Positions 1 through 6,576 of a DNA stretch of 7,800 nucleotides are shown one piece after another. Position 1 is the stretch's first letter. Each line of letters begins with the position of its first letter. The DNA comes from Candidatus Brocadiia bacterium. Lineage in GTDB: Bacteria > Planctomycetota > PUPC01 > DSUN01. Made by a program: the position numbers and the translations under genes. The notes under the pieces were generated by a model that saw only the letters and a list, made by a program, of their open reading frames with translations, ran no database searches and was not told the origin of the DNA. Location of the stretch: the NCBI GenBank assembly GCA_016782825.1, contig JADHXT010000155.1:1-7800 (forward strand), given 5' to 3'.

Positions 1-1503
1 GTAGACAAAGGAGTCCTCGCCGTGGAAGTCAGCGGTGGGAGTGTAGGTGAAGGAGCCGTCGGCGAGCAGCTCGAGGGTGCCGTGAGTCGTTCCGCTGACG
101 AGCACGGCCGTGAGCGGTCCGCCGGCGGCATCGGTGTCGTTGGCCAGCACGCCGTCCGCGGGGACGACGAGCGTGCCGTCCTCATCCACGGAGTACGGAT
201 CGTCTGCGGCCGTGGGCGCGGGGCCGGCAGGCGTGGTGACGTAGGTGCTGAGGAACTGGCCGGCGGCGTTGCCGAGGCTTTCGTCGTGGAACGTGCCGCT
301 GTCGTCGGTGGCGTCGGTGTCGGTGTACCAGTGGCTGCCGGCGGCGCCGGGCATGCCCCAATGCCAGAAGTGCACCTCCTGGAGCCAGTCGCCCTCGCCA
401 TCCGTGGCTCGCAGCAGGGCCTCGTAGCCGTTCACCTGCTCGTCGGCATCGGCGGGCTGGCTGTCGCCGGGGCTCATGCTCCACGGCATGGTGGTGGTGC
501 GGTTGTAGGGAGTGAGGCCGGCTTCGGTGAACACCACGGGCATGCCGGCTCCGCCCTTGCGCCCGGCGGCGAAGGTGCTCACGGTGTCGAGCACGCCGTC
601 CCAGTTCGTCTCGACGGTGGTGATGAAGGTTTCGTCGGGATGGGCGCCGGAGGCGTCGGCCTCGCCGTCGGTGGCCAGGGGGAAGTAGGCATCGAGGCCA
701 ATGAAGTCGATCGCCGGGTTTTCCCAGATGGTGGCGGTAAGGTTGGCGTCGGTGTAGTTGTCCCAGTTGGCGGCGGAGCCGAGCTGGCCGTGGTAGGTGG
801 CATCGACGGCATCGATGGCGGCGCCCCAGGCGGCGTTGTGGGCCGGGTCGCCGACGAGGGTCTTGAGCTCGCTGCCGATGGTCATGCGTGCGGTGCCGTT
901 GGCCTGGGCCGCGTCGGCCACTTCGAGGAGGTAGGCCGTGTAGTCGTTGAAGAACTGGTCGGCCGCTGCGCCCGTGAAGTTCAGGTCGCCCCGCCACATC
1001 ACCCACCCTTCGGCCTCGACAAAGGGGTTCACCGTGGCCGTCATGCCCAACTCACTGGCCTTGGCGAGGCCAGCGGCGATGTGCTCGGCCTGCGGGCCCT
1101 GCGAGCCCGAGCCGATCTCACCCGTGGTCACGTCGACGAACTGGATGACGATGAAGGAAACGCTTCGGAAGCCGTTGTCGTACAGATCCTGGACGGCGGC
1201 TTCCCACACTGCAGCGCCGTCGTCTCCTGCGTCCCACCACGACACGAGGGAGAAGCCCACGCGGGGGTCGGTGCCGGGCTCGTAGACGAGGGGGGAGAGG
1301 TCGGCGGGTGAGGCGGCACTGTCGGGAGGGGGCTGTGCCTCGACCACGGCCGTGACGACAGGCGATGGGGCATCGGCGTCGGGCTCATCCACCACGCTGC
1401 TCACGACGCCGGCCGAGAGCAGCAGACGCGGCTCCAGCGCCTCAAGGCGCAAGGCTGCGCGCGCGCGGCGGCGGGAACCCGGCCTGTGAGTTGTCTTCTT
1501 CAT
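1..1503 (-). CDS. Secreted LEPR-XLL glycoside hydrolase (GH113-like TIM barrel) with cadherin/VCBS-like Ig repeat, 3' end cut by window
   Basis: The frame is open from ATG at 1503 to the window edge: 501 codons with no stop, so the C-terminus is missing. Residues 1-31 are basic and end in LEPRLLLSA (23-31), the LEPR-XLL motif found near the N-terminus of large exported proteins in planctomycetes and relatives. A low-complexity Pro/Ala/Val linker follows to about 75. Residues about 80-425 read as a clan GH-A TIM barrel. IGSEL puts a candidate acid/base at Glu212, and VVFTEAG puts a candidate nucleophile at Glu327. GLDAYFPL (269-276) and FWHWGM (379-384) suit strands 6 and 8. GH113 (beta-mannanase type) is my best family guess; substrate is unproven. 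From about 430 a cadherin/VCBS-like module begins (DDPYSVDEDGTLVV, VLANDTDA, GSFTYTPTADFHGEDSF), so more such repeats probably lie beyond the edge. ATG 1503 has no clear Shine-Dalgarno; an in-frame GTG at 1512 behind GGTGGGA is an alternative. Confidence 0.85.
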   Translation of the reverse strand, partial: MKKTTHRPGSRRRARAALRLEALEPRLLLSAGVVSSVVDEPDADAPSPVVTAVVEAQPPPDSAASPADLSPLVYEPGTDPRVGFSLVSWWDAGDDGAAVWEAAVQDLYDNGFRSVSFIVIQFVDVTTGEIGSGSQGPQAEHIAAGLAKASELGMTATVNPFVEAEGWVMWRGDLNFTGAAADQFFNDYTAYLLEVADAAQANGTARMTIGSELKTLVGDPAHNAAWGAAIDAVDATYHGQLGSAANWDNYTDANLTATIWENPAIDFIGLDAYFPLATDGEADASGAHPDETFITTVETNWDGVLDTVSTFAAGRKGGAGMPVVFTEAGLTPYNRTTTMPWSMSPGDSQPADADEQVNGYEALLRATDGEGDWLQEVHFWHWGMPGAAGSHWYTDTDATDDSGTFHDESLGNAAGQFLSTYVTTPAGPAPTAADDPYSVDEDGTLVVPADGVLANDTDAAGGPLTAVLVSGTTHGTLELLADGSFTYTPTADFHGEDSFVY

Positions 1504-1568
1504 GGTGGACACGCGGTATCCCACCCAGCCGCTACGTGACCACAGGGAGAGCCTATGAACGCAGTATT

Positions 1569-1601
1569 AGTATACCATGACGGGGGGGGAGGGGCTGTCA
1601 A
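1569..1601 (-). promoter_or_regulatory. Candidate promoter of the LEPR-XLL hydrolase gene
   Basis: Read on the minus strand there is TTGACA at 1601-1596 and TGGTATACT at 1577-1569, an extended -10 (TG-N-TATACT). The spacing between the boxes is 21 nt, longer than the usual 17, so the extended -10 may carry most of the activity or the -35 may be fortuitous. A start site near 1562 would give a leader of roughly 60 nt before ATG 1503. Confidence 0.45.
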
Positions 1602-1670
1602 GGGTATTCTGGCCGAATCTGGAGCCGCGCGCTCACGGGGCCGGACTGCGCGCGGTCCGCGTCGGTCGGT

Positions 1671-1699
1671 TTGACACCTGCGCGCCAACCCACTAGCAT
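1671..1699 (+). promoter_or_regulatory. Sigma70-type promoter of the metallophosphatase gene
   Basis: TTGACA (1671-1676) is followed after exactly 17 nt by TAGCAT (1694-1699), a 6/6 and 4/6 match to the housekeeping consensus. The predicted transcript starts near 1706, leaving about 70 nt before the GTG start at 1775. It faces away from the hydrolase promoter, making this a divergent control region with about 70 bp between the two -35 boxes. An imperfect GC hairpin (1642-1659) sits just upstream. Confidence 0.6.
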
Positions 1700-1774
1700 T
1701 AGCGGTGCAGGTTGGACGCAGCACAGAAGCCAAAGGCCACGCTTCGGATGCCCGCACACAAAGGAGGACGGCAG

Positions 1775-2656
1775 GTGAAACGACGCCTTTTGGAGTTCGC
1801 CACAGCGTGGGGCATGCTGTTCGTACTGGCCACGGCTGCGGCGGCGGGACAGGTCACCATCACCTTCTACCACACGTCCGATCTCCACGAGCACGCGGCG
1901 CCACTCGCGCGGATCGCACAGCTCGTCCAGGACCAGCGCACGGCACGCAAGAACGTGGTGTTCGTGGACACCGGCGACTGGTTCAACAAGGGCAACCTCA
2001 CGCCCCTCAACTTGCGCGGCGGGGCCATGGCGGAGCTGATGGGCTCGATGCGGTACGACGCGGTCATCGCCGGCAACCACGACCGGACTCACGGCACACC
2101 ACGGCTGGCCGAGTTGGTGGACAAGCATTCCCTCCCACTCACGGCGGCCAACTGCACGTGGCCGCGAGAAGCCACGCCGGCCAACGCCAAGCCCTACAGG
2201 GTCTTCACGTTCGACGGTGTGCGCGTGGCGGTGATTGGCACAGCGACACCCGTGAAGAACGCGGGGACGGACGACCTGCTTGTGGTGCGTCCCATCGTGC
2301 CGGCTGTGCGGAAGGTGCTGGCCGAGCTGGAGGGCAAGGCGGACATCGTTTGCCTGCTCACACACATCGGCGTGCCTGAGGACAAGAGGCTGATGCAGGC
2401 GCTGCCGCGCCTCGACCTCATCCTTGGCGGCCATCACCACAAACGATTCGCCCGCCTGAACTACAACAAAGCAACGAAGACCATCCTGCAGCATTCGGGC
2501 GCGAATGGACAGTGCATCGGCGAAGTGGCGGTGGTGTGGGACGGGGAGAAGATCGTGAGCCGGCGCGCCCGTCTGGTGAACGTCACGCAAGCCATGCCCG
2601 AAGCGCCCGCCGTGGTCACCGTTCGCAGCCGCTATCTTGCCAAGCCGGGCAAGTGA
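1775..2656 (+). CDS. Exported calcineurin-like metallophosphatase (5'-nucleotidase/UshA N-terminal domain type)
   Basis: This 293-residue protein should hydrolyse phosphoesters with a two-metal centre outside the cytoplasm. The metallophosphoesterase motifs occur in order: SDLH (Asp36, His38), VDTGD (Asp68), AGNHD (Asn101, His102), THIG (His197) and GGHHH (His220, His222). Residues 1-24 form a signal peptide: KRR, a hydrophobic core, then an ATAAAA cleavage region. The GTG start at 1775 is chosen because AAGGAGG (1761-1767) lies 7 nt upstream and because it begins exactly at the signal peptide. A TTG at 1712 in the same frame has no ribosome site and would add an implausible leader. UshA-type enzymes usually run to 500 residues or more with a C-terminal substrate-specificity domain. 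Here the protein stops after the catalytic domain, so the substrate (nucleotide or other phosphoester) cannot be named. It appears monocistronic: a separate promoter starts 62 nt after its stop. Confidence 0.88.
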   Translation: MKRRLLEFATAWGMLFVLATAAAAGQVTITFYHTSDLHEHAAPLARIAQLVQDQRTARKNVVFVDTGDWFNKGNLTPLNLRGGAMAELMGSMRYDAVIAGNHDRTHGTPRLAELVDKHSLPLTAANCTWPREATPANAKPYRVFTFDGVRVAVIGTATPVKNAGTDDLLVVRPIVPAVRKVLAELEGKADIVCLLTHIGVPEDKRLMQALPRLDLILGGHHHKRFARLNYNKATKTILQHSGANGQCIGEVAVVWDGEKIVSRRARLVNVTQAMPEAPAVVTVRSRYLAKPGK

Positions 2657-2718
2657 CGGCAGCGTACGCCCGCGCACGGCCATCGAGCCCAGCACGATTG
2701 GCGAAGGCGCCAGAGATG

Positions 2719-2747
2719 TTGACAAAGCCCCCTGCCCCTCCTACAAT
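2719..2747 (+). promoter_or_regulatory. Strong sigma70-type promoter for the TPR/toroid operon
   Basis: TTGACA (2719-2724), a 17-nt spacer, then TACAAT (2742-2747): 6/6 and 5/6 consensus matches with ideal spacing, the best promoter in the window. Transcription would begin near 2754. This rules out the far-upstream ATG at 2637 as the start of the next gene and supports ATG 2802. It lies 62 nt after the metallophosphatase stop, and I see no convincing terminator between them. Confidence 0.72.
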
Positions 2748-2801
2748 GCAGCGCGGGATGGGGAGGACCATCCATCTGTTCGCTTGTGGGGGCTCCGCGC
2801 G

Positions 2802-4748
2802 ATGCAATCGAGAGGCTTCGCCCTTGCCATGGGAGCGTGCGCCGCTGTGCTCGTGGCAGTGTGTGCATGGCTCGGCCTGCGGTTCTGGAAGGTGTACCAG
2901 CTCCGCCAGTCGTTCCCCAAGGCCGTCAAGCTCTACAACCAGGGCGAGTTTGAGGCCGCGCTGCCCCACGTCGACAACGCCATCACCCACTCCCCCACGC
3001 ACATCGAGCCCTACCGCCTCGGCGCCGCCGCTTGCGTGAAGCTCGACCAGCTCGACCGCGCGCGCGACTACTGCACCCGCATGCTCCCCCACGCCAGCGG
3101 CCTCGCCCTGGCCAACGCCCATCTGCACATCGGCTCGCTGCTGCTCGAGGACGCCTCCCTGCCCAAGGCACAGCTCGACGAGGCCGCAAGCCACCTCGAA
3201 GCCGCATACAAGGCCTTCGACGAACTCAACGAGCACGCCCAGGCCGCCCGCGCCGTCATCCTGCTGGCCGACGCCCACGAGCGCCGCGGCGACCCCAAGG
3301 CCGCCGAGCGCTGCTACCAACTGGCCCTCGCCCTCCCACCGAAGGCTCGGAGCAAGGGCGTGGGCACCCGTGCCACGGTGGCCGAGGTGGCCGCCAAGCT
3401 CCGTGCCGGCGACACGCAATCGCTCGTCGAGGCCTGGCACGCCGCCACCCGCAACCGCCGCCTCCTCCAGGACGCGCCCAGCCTCCGCCCCACGGTGGCC
3501 CTCGCGCTCGCCTTCCGTGCCGCGGACCCGTCGCTTTCCAGCAGCGTCACCCGCCTGTGCCTTCAGGCCATGTTCGCCATCTCCGCCGAGGCCCGACGCC
3601 AATACGCGCACCCCTTGCACCTGCTCGCCTACGCCGCCCACGCCCGGCTCGGCGACGAGAAGAAGGCGCTCACGGAGGCCCGCAAGGCCTACGCCGCCGC
3701 CAAGAGCAACGCCCACGCCCGCCGCGCCCTCGTCCACGCCCTCTTCGCCGTGGCCGCGAAATCGGGGTCCGCCACCGAGCGCGGGAAGCTCGAGGCAGAA
3801 GCCCTCCCCATCGCCCGCGAGCTGCTCGCGGCCGGCACGCTGCCGCCCGACCAGAAACGCCAGCTCACCCTCGCCGTCGCCACCCGCGACTGGAATGCCG
3901 ACCGCCGCAGCCAGGCCCTCGAGCTCGTCAAGGGCCTCGCCGAGCCTGCCTCGCCGCTCGTCGAGCGCATGCAGGCCACCACCGCCCTTGCCCAGGCCGA
4001 CTACCCCGCCCTCATCGCCCACCTGGGCAAGGTGAAGAAACTCGAAGGCGAGAAGCCCGATACCGCGGCGCTCCTCAAACGCCTGAGCACGCCGCCCGAC
4101 ATCTACGGCTTCCGCGCCAACCGCCTCAACAAGTACGACGCCCGCCCCATCCTCGCCGTCTCCTTCGCCCCGCGGGCCGTGCCCATGCCCATCGCCGCGG
4201 ACAAGGTGTCCCTTTCCCTCGACGGCAAGCCCGTCCAGGCCCTGGTGGCCCGCGGCGAAGCCTTCTACCGCCCCGACGCCGACCTGCCGCCCGGCGAACA
4301 CTCCGTCGCCGTCGCCGTCGCCGACGGCCAGGGCCTCCAGGCCAGCAAGACCTTTTCGTTCAACGTCGACCCCGACACCGACCCGCCCGTCGTCGTCGCC
4401 ATCTCGCCCGAAGACAGCGGCCACGTGAACACCCTCCAGCCCATCGTCTCCTTCCGCTGCACCGACCCGTCCGGCATCGACGGCCGCTCGATCAACGTCA
4501 CCTTCGGCGCCCACTTCGGCGACCCGCCCCGCGCCAAGCAGTTCACCCTCATCCGCAAGGGCATCTACCAGGGGCCCATCAACACCCGCAAGCTCCGCAT
4601 TGCCAAAGGCACCCACGTCGAGCATGGCATCGTGCGCTTCCAGCCCTCCAAGCCGTTGGCCCCGGGCAAGTGCAAGGTGACCGTGAGCTTCGCCGACGCG
4701 CGCGGCAACAAGGCCACCCGCGAATGGACCTTCGAGTGCACCCGATGA
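2802..4748 (+). CDS. Membrane-anchored TPR protein with two C-terminal Ig-like domains
   Basis: I recognise the architecture but no named family for this 648-residue protein. Residues 1-6 are short and polar, and about 7-26 form one hydrophobic helix (FALAMGACAAVLVAVCAW), followed by basic residues; it is a signal anchor or an uncleaved signal. Residues 37-104 hold two tetratricopeptide-like units (for example LYNQGEFEAALPHVDNAI). More lie at about 147-180 (LADAHERRGDPKAAERCYQL) and about 269-302, and the whole 105-430 stretch is Ala-rich helical. Two beta-rich Ig-like domains end the protein. The first (about 448-525) has the DLPPGEHSVAVAVAD pattern of a loop before an edge strand; the second (about 528-648) has DTDPPVV then FADARGNKATREWTF. 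TPRs suggest a scaffold, and the Ig domains suggest contact with envelope partners. ATG 2802 is favoured by the promoter at 2719-2747 and by the anchor helix; its ribosome site (GGGGG at 2788-2792) is weak. The next gene starts 16 nt after the stop. Confidence 0.8.
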   Translation: MQSRGFALAMGACAAVLVAVCAWLGLRFWKVYQLRQSFPKAVKLYNQGEFEAALPHVDNAITHSPTHIEPYRLGAAACVKLDQLDRARDYCTRMLPHASGLALANAHLHIGSLLLEDASLPKAQLDEAASHLEAAYKAFDELNEHAQAARAVILLADAHERRGDPKAAERCYQLALALPPKARSKGVGTRATVAEVAAKLRAGDTQSLVEAWHAATRNRRLLQDAPSLRPTVALALAFRAADPSLSSSVTRLCLQAMFAISAEARRQYAHPLHLLAYAAHARLGDEKKALTEARKAYAAAKSNAHARRALVHALFAVAAKSGSATERGKLEAEALPIARELLAAGTLPPDQKRQLTLAVATRDWNADRRSQALELVKGLAEPASPLVERMQATTALAQADYPALIAHLGKVKKLEGEKPDTAALLKRLSTPPDIYGFRANRLNKYDARPILAVSFAPRAVPMPIAADKVSLSLDGKPVQALVARGEAFYRPDADLPPGEHSVAVAVADGQGLQASKTFSFNVDPDTDPPVVVAISPEDSGHVNTLQPIVSFRCTDPSGIDGRSINVTFGAHFGDPPRAKQFTLIRKGIYQGPINTRKLRIAKGTHVEHGIVRFQPSKPLAPGKCKVTVSFADARGNKATREWTFECTR

Positions 4749-4764
4749 CAAGGACGCCACAGCC

Positions 4765-6177
4765 ATGATCTGCCCGCACTGCGGCGCCGCCACGCCCAAC
4801 ACCCTGCCCGAATGCGCCCACTGCGGCAAGAGCCTCCAGATCACCGCCGACTCGGTGTTCGCCATGCAGGAGGACGAAGGCCCCGTCTCCGACCTCGGCC
4901 CCAAGCTCGTGCGCTACGTGGTCGGCCTCGTGGTCCTCGCCGCCGTCCTCTGGTACGGCACGGGCTTCCTCAAGGGCCATCCGCTGGTCAAGAACGACCT
5001 GCCCGAGCCCTCCATCACCCTGCCCGAGGCCCGTCTGCCCCAGCCCAAGCCGCCCGCCACCCTGCCGGAGGCCGAGCTCCTCGAGCCCCTGGCGGTGGCC
5101 CTGCCCACCGCCCTGCCCATCGCCCGTCCCGCCTTCGGCTCGCGCGACCCGCGGTTCCGCCGCCTGTTCCTCGAGCGCAACGGCGGCGGCGCCGACACCG
5201 AGGCCGCCGTCAAGCTCGGCCTCGACTGGCTCAAGAGCATCCAGGCCGACGACGGCTCGTGGGACTACAAGCGCTTCGGCGTGGACGAAAAGTACCAGAA
5301 GGAAGGGCAGGACCACCGCATGGGCATCGCCGGCCTCGGCCTGCTCGCCTTCCTCGGCGCCGGCCACCACCACGAAGCCCCCGGCCCCTACAAGGAAGCC
5401 GTCGCCAAGGCCGTCCGCTACCTGCTCGCCCAGCAGAACGACCAGGGCCAGTTCCCCGGCACCATGTACCACCAGGGCATCTGCACCATGGCCCTCGCCG
5501 AGGCCTACGGCCTGAGCAACGACACCTCGCTCGAGCTGCCCACCCGCAAGGCCATCCAGGCCATCGTCGCCGCGCAGACCACCACCGGCGGCTGGGACTA
5601 CAGCCCACGCTCCGCGCAGAACCGCAGCGACAGCTCCGTCACCGGCTGGCAGATCATGGCCCTCAAGAGCGCCCGCAAGGTCGGCATCGAGTTCCCCGAC
5701 GAGGTCTACACCAAGGCCATCGACTTCCTCTCCGCCGTGTCCAACGACAAGGGCGCCATCGGCTACGACGTGGGCGGCAACCGCGAGTGGCGCACCAGCA
5801 ACGCCCTGAGCGCCGCCGGCCTCAACTCCTACCTCTTCATGGGCCTCGAGCCCACCGACCCGCGCGTGCAGAAGGCCGTGGGCATCCTCATCGCCAACCT
5901 GCCCAAGGCCCCCGCCCCCATCGGCGACCAGTGGAACCCGCGGGCCGACATCTACTTCTGGTACCACGGCGCCCTCGCCCTCAGCCGTCTCGGCGGGCAG
6001 GAGTGGACCATCTGGAACGACCGCGTCAAGCCCATCCTCCTCGGCCTCCAGGACAAGAAGGGCGACCTCAAAGGAAGTTGGAGGCCCGCCGGCACCGCCC
6101 ACGCCGACCGCTGCGGCCGCGTCTACGTCACCACCCTCGCCATCATGGCCCTCGAGGTCTACTACCGATACGACTGA
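4765..6177 (+). CDS. Zinc-ribbon, membrane-anchored protein with prenyltransferase/squalene-oxidase-like alpha/alpha-toroid repeats
   Basis: This 470-residue protein has four parts. An N-terminal zinc ribbon has Cys3-x2-Cys6 and Cys17-x2-Cys20 (CPHCG, CAHCG). A membrane helix at about 49-69 follows (RYVVGLVVLAAVLWYGTGF). A Pro-rich linker (about 78-125) repeats an LPEA/LPEP pattern. From about 143 to 470 come helical repeats with QW-like motifs (QADDGSWDY, QNDQGQFPG, QTTTGGWDYS, GSWRPAG) and Ala/Leu-rich helix pairs, as in the squalene cyclase and prenyltransferase toroid fold. There is no DxDD motif of class II cyclases, so terpene cyclisation is unlikely; a structural or binding role is more plausible. 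Related toroid proteins with a zinc ribbon and one helix are frequent in planctomycetes. The ribbon should be cytosolic and the toroid outside. The start has AAGGA (4750-4754) 10 nt upstream. It follows the TPR gene by 16 nt, so the two are probably co-transcribed. Confidence 0.85.
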   Translation: MICPHCGAATPNTLPECAHCGKSLQITADSVFAMQEDEGPVSDLGPKLVRYVVGLVVLAAVLWYGTGFLKGHPLVKNDLPEPSITLPEARLPQPKPPATLPEAELLEPLAVALPTALPIARPAFGSRDPRFRRLFLERNGGGADTEAAVKLGLDWLKSIQADDGSWDYKRFGVDEKYQKEGQDHRMGIAGLGLLAFLGAGHHHEAPGPYKEAVAKAVRYLLAQQNDQGQFPGTMYHQGICTMALAEAYGLSNDTSLELPTRKAIQAIVAAQTTTGGWDYSPRSAQNRSDSSVTGWQIMALKSARKVGIEFPDEVYTKAIDFLSAVSNDKGAIGYDVGGNREWRTSNALSAAGLNSYLFMGLEPTDPRVQKAVGILIANLPKAPAPIGDQWNPRADIYFWYHGALALSRLGGQEWTIWNDRVKPILLGLQDKKGDLKGSWRPAGTAHADRCGRVYVTTLAIMALEVYYRYD

Positions 6178-6201
6178 GGCACGCCGCCCCCTCGTATCTC
6201 T

Positions 6202-6253
6202 TCGTCCCCACGCGCCCTACTCCTCTCGTCCCCACGCTCTCGCGTGGGGACGC
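6202..6253 (+). repeat. REP-like palindrome with perfect 11-bp stem, possible terminator of the upstream operon
   Basis: CGTCCCCACGC (6227-6237) pairs perfectly with GCGTGGGGACG (6242-6252) around a TCTC loop. TCGTCCCCACGC also occurs at 6202-6213, an exact direct copy of 6226-6237 with a 24-nt period, so the right arm could pair with either copy. It starts 50 nt after the toroid gene's stop, where it could block or end transcription, although no T-run follows. From memory, the wording CCCACGCTC..GCGTGGG resembles a dispersed palindromic repeat present in many bacterial genomes; only a genome-wide count would prove that here. Confidence 0.65.
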
Positions 6254-6263
6254 ACTGTCTTCG

Positions 6264-6278
6264 ACGCTCCGCGTCGCA
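6264..6278 (+). repeat. Second small hairpin of the REP-like unit
   Basis: CGACGC and GCGTCG flank a TCC loop, a perfect 6-bp stem 11 nt beyond the large palindrome. The pairing of a GTCCCCACGC hairpin with a GACGCTCCGCGTC hairpin is the layout expected of a two-part REP/BIME-like element. Alone it is too short to be significant. Confidence 0.45.
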
Positions 6279-6494
6279 GCCCCATTCGTCCTCATCCATC
6301 CAGGCCGACGTGTCGAGAGCGGCTGCCGCCCACTGGCAGCTCCGCCTCCTGGGCGCGGTCGCCTCGACTGTGGCCCCCAGCACATGTCGCGCGCAAGCTT
6401 ACCGCGGAGGGTCCGAACATGGGTCACGAGCGCAGCCAAATGAATGATGAGCTGCGGGCCGCACTCTCCTCAATCCTCCGCTCTGCAATCGGGA

Positions 6495-6523
6495 TTGACT
6501 TCGCAACCGCTGAAGCGTAGAGT
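6495..6523 (+). promoter_or_regulatory. Promoter of the deoxyribosyltransferase-like gene
   Basis: TTGACT (6495-6500), a 17-nt spacer and TAGAGT (6518-6523) give 5/6 and 4/6 matches. Transcription would start near 6530 with a leader of about 47 nt to the GTG at 6577. It indicates that this gene is expressed on its own and not as part of the upstream operon. Confidence 0.55.
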
Positions 6524-6576
6524 TTGGCTGTAACTGGCTCTTGCTCGATGGCGCCCAAGCTCCCGGAGGAAACGCC

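Larger units (their letters stand above)
6178..6576 (+). other. Gene-free interval with REP-like hairpins, a structured segment and a promoter
   Basis: About 400 nt separate the toroid gene from the last gene. No reading frame here has a believable start, ribosome site or protein-like composition. From left to right it holds a 12-nt direct repeat and two hairpins (6202-6270 region), a second foldable segment (6312-6368), and a promoter (6495-6523) with its leader. The stretch 6385-6494 shows nothing I can name. Confidence 0.6.

Noticed and set aside
22..1311. Long plus-strand open frame opposite the hydrolase gene
   Set aside because: Its product is Gly/Val/Ala/His-rich without motifs, while the minus-strand frame gives recognisable LEPR-XLL, TIM-barrel and Ig patterns. 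It is an antisense shadow of GC-rich coding DNA.
1598..2725. 375-codon minus-strand frame opposite the metallophosphatase
   Set aside because: It has no domain pattern and is antisense to a gene with five intact catalytic motifs and a good ribosome site.
2637..2801. N-terminal extension of the TPR protein from ATG 2637
   Set aside because: It overlaps the end of the metallophosphatase gene, contains the promoter at 2719-2747, and would bury the membrane anchor behind 55 unlikely residues.
2616..4904. 762-codon minus-strand open frame across the TPR gene
   Set aside because: The Gly/Val/Glu-rich low-complexity product lies antisense to a well-supported gene and spans two genes. It arises from C-ending codons on the other strand.
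4579..6102. 507-codon minus-strand open frame across the toroid gene
   Set aside because: Same low-complexity antisense pattern. The plus strand has zinc-ribbon, membrane and QW-like motifs plus a ribosome site.
4765..6177. Functional squalene-hopene or terpene cyclase
   Set aside because: The repeat fold fits, but there is no DxDD motif, the protein is shorter than true cyclases, and a zinc ribbon plus membrane helix precede the toroid.
6202..6278. CRISPR array
   Set aside because: Only two 12-nt copies with a 12-nt gap and a palindrome; there are no regular repeat-spacer units and no cas genes.
3032..6443. Arg/Pro-rich plus-strand frames (3032-4768 and 4812-6443)
   Set aside because: Highly basic, motif-free translations in the +2 or +3 frame of real genes; they overlap well-supported coding regions.
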